The notes beneath the pieces were generated by a model. That model worked only from the letters and a program-made list of their open reading frames with translations, was not told the origin of the DNA and ran no database searches. The translations under genes were made by a program, and so were the position numbers. Of a DNA stretch of 64,000 nt, positions 59,065-64,000 are shown piece after piece; the first letter of the stretch is position 1, and each line of letters starts with the position of its first letter. The stretch comes from Kroppenstedtia sanguinis (lineage in GTDB: Bacteria > Bacillota > Bacilli > Thermoactinomycetales > DSM-45169): positions 1-64,000 of the forward strand of contig NZ_JBNPXF010000002.1 of NCBI RefSeq assembly GCF_050433445.1, in the 5' to 3' direction.

Positions 59065-59493
59065 TCAGAGGGGCATGGAAAAGGTCCAAAGAAGCAACAT
59101 GATGAAAAAAAGAGCTGTTGCACTGCCGGGAAAGTTCTTTCCTTTGAGCCAACGATCCAATATGAAAAAAACCGTTGCCACAATGCATGAAACCATGAAG
59201 AGACTGGCAAATAATGCACATGCCAAAATGTGCAGTCCGTAACTGATCCAGGAAGAATACCAACCATCCATCCTCTCACTGAGTCGGTCAGCGATCATCG
59301 ACACGGACACTCCAAAGAGAAAGGTTCCTAAAAAGATAAACGGGGTGTAGATTCGAAATCCACCCAATATATAGACAAATTTGTATCGATCCGGGTCTTC
59401 AAATCCTGAAGCATTGAGTGGAAAGACGACAGCCATCAGAAAAGAACTTAGTGTCGCCGCAAAGACAGCAGTTTGTAGTTTACGGTCCAGCAT
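59065..59493 (-). CDS. Four-pass membrane protein of unknown function
   Basis: This 142-aa product has four predicted membrane segments (about 9-28, 50-68, 85-107, 122-140). The start ATG 59493 has AGGCGGG upstream on the minus strand. No catalytic motif or family is recognised. It stands alone on the minus strand, converging on the hut transporter. From 59494 to 59661 nothing else is seen. Confidence 0.6.
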   Translation of the reverse strand: MLDRKLQTAVFAATLSSFLMAVVFPLNASGFEDPDRYKFVYILGGFRIYTPFIFLGTFLFGVSVSMIADRLSERMDGWYSSWISYGLHILACALFASLFMVSCIVATVFFILDRWLKGKNFPGSATALFFIMLLLWTFSMPL

Positions 59494-59661
59494 CAGAATC
59501 CCGCCTGTTTAATGCCTGCGCTAGCCGATACAAAAAGCGCAAAATGATCATTTCATCCCTTCACCCTTCTCTGTTGTAAATTTCAAATCTGATGTTAAGT
59601 TGGACTCTGACGATCCAAAAATGAAACCCAACCCTCCCTAGTAACTTTTTCGCTACATTTC

Positions 59662-59976
59662 TTAGGAAACCATTTTCAGCCCCACAGCTGCTCCCAGTAC
59701 GAGGGTGATGAAGAAAATACGGGAAAAATGTTTGGGCTCACCATAAAACAGCATGCCTGCGATCGCTCCCCCTGCCGCACCGATTCCGGTCCAGACAGCA
59801 TAGGCCGTTCCCATAGGTAAATCCTGCAAAGCAAGAGCGAGAAAGAAAAAGCTTCCACCAAATCCCCCCAACAACCCTAACCATGCTTTCACATCTCCGT
59901 CTCGGTGCAAACGATGGATCATCGTTACCCCGACCATCTCCATCCCACCTGCCAGTACGAGAAAAAGCCAAGCCAT
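59662..59976 (-). CDS. SMR-family efflux protein, second of a pair
   Basis: This 104-aa protein has four membrane helices and the SMR active-site glutamate in AGGMEMVGVTM (Glu at about 14), plus the GTAYAVWTGIGAAG motif (about 56). SMR proteins work as dimers; paired genes usually form heterodimers. Start ATG 59976 overlaps the stop of the upstream SMR gene by one base. The guanidine riboswitch upstream suggests guanidinium export (Gdx type). Confidence 0.9.
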   Translation of the reverse strand: MAWLFLVLAGGMEMVGVTMIHRLHRDGDVKAWLGLLGGFGGSFFFLALALQDLPMGTAYAVWTGIGAAGGAIAGMLFYGEPKHFSRIFFITLVLGAAVGLKMVS

Positions 59977-60311
59977 CAGGATCCCTCCTCCCCGGTTTCT
60001 TCAGTCACCCATTTCAAGCCCATCACTCCCACCAACAACACCAGAATCAGACAGAGTTTCATCCACTTCAGGGGTTCTCCGAAGAAGACCACCTCTGAAA
60101 ACACCGTCCCGGCGGTCCCCAAACCCACAAACACTGCATATACAGTGCCGACAGGCAGAGTGCGCCCAGCCATGATCATCAGATAAAAACTGATCCCAAT
60201 CGCTACAATGGTTCCGCTCCAACTCCATACACTCTCTGCATGTTTCAGACCGATCACCCACATTACTTCAAAAAAAGCTGCAATCCACACTTTTGCCCAA
60301 TTCCAGTTCAT
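59976..60311 (-). CDS. SMR-family efflux protein, first of a pair
   Basis: This 111-aa four-helix SMR protein has the catalytic Glu in AAFFEVMWVIGL (about residue 15) and GTVYAVFVGLGTAGTV (about 58). It is the first gene behind the guanidine-I riboswitch, corresponding to ykkC/ykkD of B. subtilis in arrangement. The pair probably exports guanidinium ions, coupled to protons, through the cytoplasmic membrane. Start ATG 60311 behind GGAGGGGGAAGG. Confidence 0.9.
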   Translation of the reverse strand: MNWNWAKVWIAAFFEVMWVIGLKHAESVWSWSGTIVAIGISFYLMIMAGRTLPVGTVYAVFVGLGTAGTVFSEVVFFGEPLKWMKLCLILVLLVGVMGLKWVTEETGEEGS

Positions 60312-60330
60312 CCTTCCCCCTCCTTTTCAC

Positions 60331-60460
60331 AGAAAGCCCGGGAAGATATCATCAGGATATCCTCCCGGGCTTTTATCCCTCCGTGTGCACCACTGACACC
60401 TCAGTCGTGTGTTTTCTCTCGGACCAGTCCAGCTGTGCTGCGGAACCCTAGAAAACTTTT
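60331..60460 (-). ncRNA. Guanidine-I (ykkC) riboswitch with terminator
   Basis: Read on the minus strand, the region has the landmarks of the ykkC class: CTAGGGTTCCG near 60450, ACTGGTCCGAGAGAAAACAC near 60410-60428, then ACACGGAGGGATAAAAGCC near 60370-60388. The GCCCGGGAGGATATC segment can pair with GATATCTTCCCGGGC to make a terminator (60331-60375). Ligand binding would be expected to prevent the terminator and turn on the two SMR genes. The match to the consensus is from memory of the family and is strong. Confidence 0.92.
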
Positions 60461-60619
60461 GCATATCCAGTTGTCTTCCTTTATTTTATCACGGATGTCC
60501 ATCCGGTTTGGCTTCAGGTCTATTTTCCCATTCCAAACCACCTCTGACAAACCAGACAAATTGGATTAAAATAAGAATCGAAACCAAAGCAGAATCCCGA
60601 CCCTTGAGGAGGAATCCAG

Positions 60620-61414
60620 ATGAAAAAAGCATTGACCATCGCCGGTTCAGATACGAGTGGGGGTGCTGGGATCCAGGCAGATTTAAAAACCTTTCATTCC
60701 CTGGACGTCTACGGAATGTCCGCTCTCAATACCATCGTCACGATGGATCCAGATGGATGGGCCCATGGAGTCCATCCGATTCCAACGGAAACTGTGAAGG
60801 CCCAGTTGGAGACGGTTCTCTCCACAGGCATCGATGCCATGAAGACCGGGATGTTGAGCACGGTGGAAGTGATTGAGCTGGCCGCCGATGCCATCGATCA
60901 ACATGGAGTCAACCGGACGGTGATCGATCCGGTCATGGTGTGTAAAGGGGAAAACGATGTCCTAAATCCGGAGAACAAAGAAGCCCTCCGGGACCTGCTT
61001 GTCCCCAAGGCGACCGTAGTTACACCCAACCTGTTTGAAGCGGCTCAGCTGGCAGGAACCGAGCCCATCACCACTTTGGAGGAGATGAAGGAGGCAGCCC
61101 AGGCCATTTACAACCTCGGCCCTTCTTACGTTCTGATCAAGGGTGGCTCCGGCCTCCAGCATGATCAAGCCGTCGATTTGTTATACGATGGCAAGAAGTT
61201 CACCCTGTATGAAGCGGAAAAGATGGAAACCCACTGGACCCACGGTGCCGGCTGCACCTATTCCGCCGCCGTTGCCGCCGGTCTCGCCCACGGCAAAGGT
61301 GTGGAGGATTCCGTCCGCCTCGCCAAGGATTTCATCACCAAAGCGATCCGCCATGGTTTCCCCCTGAATCAATACGTGGGGCCGGTTCGGCAGATGAAGA
61401 CTTCCGTAGAGTGA
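60620..61414 (+). CDS. pdxK: Pyridoxine kinase / HMP kinase (PdxK/ThiD-like)
   Basis: This 264-aa ribokinase-fold enzyme has TIAGSDTSGGAGIQADLKTF (residues 6-25), TGMLST (about 77), VIDPVMVCKGENDVLNPEN (about 101) and the anion-hole motif HWTHGAGCTYSAAV (about 207). The VMVCKGE...VLNP and THGAGCTYSA forms resemble B. subtilis PdxK (formerly ThiD), which phosphorylates pyridoxal-type compounds and HMP. Start ATG 60620 behind GAGGAGGAA. It is monocistronic with a terminator. Confidence 0.9.
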   Translation: MKKALTIAGSDTSGGAGIQADLKTFHSLDVYGMSALNTIVTMDPDGWAHGVHPIPTETVKAQLETVLSTGIDAMKTGMLSTVEVIELAADAIDQHGVNRTVIDPVMVCKGENDVLNPENKEALRDLLVPKATVVTPNLFEAAQLAGTEPITTLEEMKEAAQAIYNLGPSYVLIKGGSGLQHDQAVDLLYDGKKFTLYEAEKMETHWTHGAGCTYSAAVAAGLAHGKGVEDSVRLAKDFITKAIRHGFPLNQYVGPVRQMKTSVE

Positions 61415-61446
61415 GAAATGCGGATCCAACAAACCCTAAGGATGAA

Positions 61447-61477
61447 ACGGACAGTGAATTTTTCTTCACTGTCCGTT
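61447..61477 (+). terminator. Rho-independent terminator
   Basis: ACGGACAGTGAA and TTCACTGTCCGT form a perfect 12-bp stem, followed by TTGC, after pdxK. Confidence 0.8.
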
Positions 61478-61509
61478 TGCTTTCGACTGAAGCATCAATA
61501 GTGGAGAGT

Positions 61510-61711
61510 CAGGCGTGTTGATTAGCCATATTTTAGGCAGGAAATAAGGTCGGGATGGTGGGGACGGCGGAGAGCCTTTGCGCTCTTTGCAAGAGATCGT
61601 AGCCGTCCCACCATCCCGTCCCCTCAAGCAATATTTCACGATGGGGCGATGGGAAGAGCGAAAAGTCGATTTAGTTTTCTTCACCCATTTACTGATTAAT
61701 CAACAGCCCTG
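61510..61711 (-). mobile_element. MITE-like element, short form
   Basis: Left end CAGGCGTGTTGATTAGCC, right end ACTGATTAATCAACAGCCCTG, 202 bp. Flanks GTGGAGAGT (61501-61509) and GTGGAGAAT (61712-61720) match at 8 of 9 positions. Confidence 0.85.
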
Positions 61712-61789
61712 GTGGAGAATCATTGTTTACATATGTTAAACTGATCCAAGTTAGGAATTATTAGAAGACTATAAACAGGAGGCGACAAA

Positions 61790-62209
61790 TTGAAAGCTAA
61801 TCAGCAAATTGCAACCGAGGTGAAACCAGAACCGATCTGGAGTCCTCTGGCGGTGGGGCTGTTCTGTTTCTTTTTCAGCTTTTTGGCCGGCGGGTTGATG
61901 AATGCGATCAGCTATGGACGAGCGGGAGATCCAGAAAAGAAGAAAAAACGTTTGCAAATCCTGATTCCCGCATTTATTATTTTTTGCGTCTTGGTCATCC
62001 TGGCTCCAAACGATCTCAACATGCTTTTCAACATGTTTAACATCGCAACCATGTTCTACTTTATTTATGATCAGAAAAAGTTGTTTGAAGAGCATACGCA
62101 AAGGGGTGGGGAAAAAGCGGGAGTAGGGATTCCCTTGTTAATCGCCCTCCCCATCCTCCTCATCCTCCTCTTTTTCGTGGGGATTGCTACCATCATCTCC
62201 GTTTTATAA
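61790..62209 (+). CDS. Membrane protein of unknown function
   Basis: This 139-aa product begins at TTG 61790 behind CAGGAGGCG. It has three to four hydrophobic segments (about 22-42, 59-76, 75-92, 116-137) with a basic loop EKKKKRLQ. No family or motif is recognised. It is preceded by a MITE-like element and stands alone. Confidence 0.6.
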   Translation: MKANQQIATEVKPEPIWSPLAVGLFCFFFSFLAGGLMNAISYGRAGDPEKKKKRLQILIPAFIIFCVLVILAPNDLNMLFNMFNIATMFYFIYDQKKLFEEHTQRGGEKAGVGIPLLIALPILLILLFFVGIATIISVL

Positions 62210-62278
62210 ACGAGCGAAAGATCCACCGAAGAGGTCAATTTTTCGTTGTAAGGTCGTTTTTTTCGCTTCAGCAGAAGG

Positions 62279-62734
62279 TTATGTCTTGGCTTCCTCGATC
62301 AACCTTTCGGTGGCTTTAAAAACGGTATAGATGTAGTCGCCCCTCCGGCGGTCGACACTGGCCACCACCTCGGAATGGGGAGCCACGGGGTCGATCCGGG
62401 GAATGTGGAAAGAAATCATGGGCAATCCAAAAAAAGCGTAGTTGGGATCATCTAGGTGAATCGTCCATTTGCCCTTCAAATTCTTGCGGTACACCTGGCC
62501 GGTATAGCGTACCAGTGCATCCAGGGTTTCTTTGTTGGATTCCTTGAGCAGATCATCGACAGAGGGGTAGTGTTCAAGCATCCATTCTTCCAACCGTAGG
62601 AGGGACTCCGGAGTGTAATCCAGCCTCGTTTCCGGGGGTATGTGATCGATGAAACGCTCTAGGATGTCTCCCATTTCCATCAACCAAACCTGGAACTTGC
62701 CATGGTCATCCAGCTCCAACTTATCTACTCCCAT
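62279..62734 (-). CDS. Hypothetical soluble protein
   Basis: This 151-aa acidic protein starts at ATG 62734 behind GGCGGGAGG. It contains an opening KLELDDHGKFQVWL, a helical middle (LLRLEEWMLEHYPSVDDLLKE) and GKWTIHLDDPNYAFFGLPMISF. It resembles small proteins of unknown function found in Bacilli. No motif for catalysis is seen. Confidence 0.6.
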   Translation of the reverse strand: MGVDKLELDDHGKFQVWLMEMGDILERFIDHIPPETRLDYTPESLLRLEEWMLEHYPSVDDLLKESNKETLDALVRYTGQVYRKNLKGKWTIHLDDPNYAFFGLPMISFHIPRIDPVAPHSEVVASVDRRRGDYIYTVFKATERLIEEAKT

Positions 62735-62818
62735 TTTCTACCTCCCGCCTTTTTCAATGATTTTCACTTGAACAACCCTCATTCCAGCCCCTGGTATCCA
62801 AATCGACTGAAAAGCAGC

Positions 62819-62852
62819 AAGCTGTCCCGAAAATCGAGACAGCTTGTTTTTT
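62819..62852. terminator. Hairpin between two minus-strand genes
   Basis: AAGCTGTC and GACAGCTT form a stem with a loop of 11 bases, followed on the plus strand by TGTTTTTT. It lies 16 bases beyond the msrB stop codon. Its T-run is on the plus strand, so activity for msrB is uncertain. Confidence 0.5.
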
Positions 62853-62867
62853 GGATCACTTCTCTGT

Positions 62868-63329
62868 TCAATCTTTCTTCTCCTCTTCATCAAACAGCTT
62901 CCGGTACTCTCCATAGCCCTCTTTTTCTAGGTCTTCCTTAGGAATGAAGCGGAGGGCGGCGGAATTGATGCAATAGCGGAGGCCTTCGGGGCCGGGTCCG
63001 TCGTCGAAGACGTGGCCTAGATGGGAGTCTGCCTGCTTGCTTCGCACTTCCGTCCGGATCATCCCGTGACTGCGGTCCTGGTGCTCTCCGATGCGGGACT
63101 TGTCGATGGGCCGGGTGAAGCTGGGCCAACCACAGCCAGCATCATACTGATCTTGGGAGCTGAAGAGGGGCTCGCCGGAGACGATGTCTACATAGATGCC
63201 TTCTCGTTGGTTATCCCAGTACTCATTTTGGAAAGGGGGCTCCGTACCGCTGTTCTGGGTTACTTCAAATTGAAGGGGAGTCAGCCTCTTTTTCAAAGAC
63301 TCCCGGTTGGGTTTTTGATCTGAGGTCAC
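62868..63329 (-). CDS. msrB: Peptide methionine-(R)-S-oxide reductase
   Basis: This 153-aa enzyme reduces R-methionine sulfoxide in proteins. Motifs: LTPLQFEVTQNSGTEPPF (about 17), GEPLFSSQDQYDAGCGWPSF (about 52), RSKQADSHLGHVFDDGP (about 97) and the catalytic Cys in RYCINSAALRF (about 120). The usual zinc-binding CxxC pairs are not seen. Start GTG 63329 behind AAGGAGGAATTC is preferred; the frame stays open to 63464 but without a good site. msrA is not adjacent. Confidence 0.93.
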   Translation of the reverse strand: MTSDQKPNRESLKKRLTPLQFEVTQNSGTEPPFQNEYWDNQREGIYVDIVSGEPLFSSQDQYDAGCGWPSFTRPIDKSRIGEHQDRSHGMIRTEVRSKQADSHLGHVFDDGPGPEGLRYCINSAALRFIPKEDLEKEGYGEYRKLFDEEEKKD

Positions 63330-63470
63330 TCTGAATTCCTCCTTGATCTGGATTTTTTCCTGAAAGGTGTGTCTGATCCTGCCTCCGATGTTTTCGCCAC
63401 GCCTCCAAGCTATGGTTTGCTTGGAAGCATCGGGTGGTTTCTTCTTTCTTTCTGTACTTACCACTTCTCG

Positions 63471-64000
63471 TCATCGCTTAAGCATCTTTTCCATTCGTTT
63501 TGCGGCTTTCAACACGTGGGGCACCACTTCCTCGATCCGCTCTTCCGTCAGGCGACCCACCGGCCCGGAAACAGCTAGGGATGCTTCAACTTCACCCTTG
63601 GAGCCAAAGATAGGAACAGCGACGGCGGAGGTTCCCGCCTCCCTCTCTTCCACACTAGTAGCGTAGCCTTGTTTCCGTATCTTTCTCAGTTGTTCCCTGT
63701 ATGGCTCCGGATCCACGTTCTCCGGCCACTGAGGGTCCGACAAGATCTCCTCCTGAAGGGAAGGGTTGGCGAAGGCAACGAGGACTTTGCTGGCGGCTCC
63801 CACCGCCAGAGGCATGCGAGCCCCCACCGGCGCCACCCGCCGGATCGCCTGTAAACTTTCCACGGCCTGTACGCGAACCCGTTCTGTCCCATCCCGGACA
63901 TAGAGACTCACTGTCTCTTCGATTTCGTCTCGGAGTCTCTCCATCCCGGGAAGAAAAAGAACTGCTGGATCATCGGAACGGGACAGATGGGCAGACAATT
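63471..64000 (-). CDS. IclR-family transcriptional regulator, truncated by the window edge
   Basis: The visible 175 residues are the C-terminal effector-binding domain of an IclR regulator: LRDEIEETVSLYVRDG, VQAVESLQAIRRVAPVGARMPLAVGAASKVLVAF, YATSVEEREAGTSAVAVPIFGSKGEVEASLAVSGPVGRLTEERIEEVVPHVLKAA. The N-terminal DNA-binding domain lies beyond 64000. The regulated genes are not known. Its 3' end is about 140 bases upstream of msrB. Confidence 0.88.
   Translation of the reverse strand, partial: LSAHLSRSDDPAVLFLPGMERLRDEIEETVSLYVRDGTERVRVQAVESLQAIRRVAPVGARMPLAVGAASKVLVAFANPSLQEEILSDPQWPENVDPEPYREQLRKIRKQGYATSVEEREAGTSAVAVPIFGSKGEVEASLAVSGPVGRLTEERIEEVVPHVLKAAKRMEKMLKR

Overview
The window looks like chromosomal DNA of a spore-forming Firmicute, most likely the Thermoactinomycetaceae (Kroppenstedtia/Desmospora-like). 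This is an inference from gene content: a CotF-type spore coat protein, AbrB, SigI/RsgI, a bacilliredoxin, a B. subtilis-type pdxK, a ykkC guanidine riboswitch, strong GGAGG ribosome binding sites and a moderately high GC content. No rRNA or tRNA gene was seen.

Layout. 0.2-3.3 kb: a secreted pyroglutamyl-peptidase-like protein and an amidase. 3.7-4.9 kb: a CRISPR array of 11 repeats without cas genes in the window. 5-8.2 kb: a sugar/inositol-type operon (Gfo/Idh/MocA dehydrogenase plus TIM-barrel isomerase) and a DUF4272-like protein. 8.8-15.2 kb: a branched-chain amino acid catabolic operon on the minus strand (two crotonases, leucine dehydrogenase, BCKDH E1alpha, E1beta, E2) behind a cre-like CcpA box. 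15.3-17.5 kb: abrB and sigI-rsgI. 18-23.8 kb: acyl-CoA synthetase, esterase, HAD phosphatase, AIM24 protein, bacilliredoxin, an orphan COX subunit IV. 24.3-33.5 kb: an XRE-TPR regulator, a LysR/flavin reductase divergent pair, an AAA+/TPR pair with a frameshift, and a large SWIM-SNF2 helicase. 34-39.3 kb is the accessory core: a polymorphic deaminase toxin with a Flp-prepilin-like N-terminus and an Imm1-like immunity gene, a displaced second toxin tip with its immunity gene, a duplicated toxin-core fragment, and a repeat-rich stretch containing a short membrane-peptide RNA locus. 39.4-45.6 kb: a complete type I restriction-modification system (hsdS, hsdM, hsdR). 46-51.7 kb: a LytM endopeptidase, a spore coat protein, small membrane proteins, an aldo/keto reductase and an SDR. 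51.8-59 kb: an AraC-type response regulator followed by hutU, hutI, hutG and a YjiH-type transporter, without hutH. 59-64 kb: a guanidine-I riboswitch with paired SMR exporters, pdxK, membrane and hypothetical proteins, msrB and a truncated iclR.

The most striking overall structure is a family of short non-autonomous insertion elements (MITE-like). At least 13 copies or fragments lie in intergenic positions. They share imperfect terminal inverted repeats (CAGGGCTGTTGATTAACC / CAGGCGTGTTGATTAGCC), a GC-rich fold-back core, and 9-bp target duplications that are perfect in three copies (1573, 3343, 45710) and near-perfect in several others. They account for most of the otherwise empty intergenic DNA.

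The most novel candidates are (1) the prepilin-like deaminase toxin with its cassette remnants, (2) the 38.6-39.0 kb RNA locus, whose 5' leader can pair with its own terminator arm around a short membrane peptide carrying an in-frame TGA, and (3) the MITE family.
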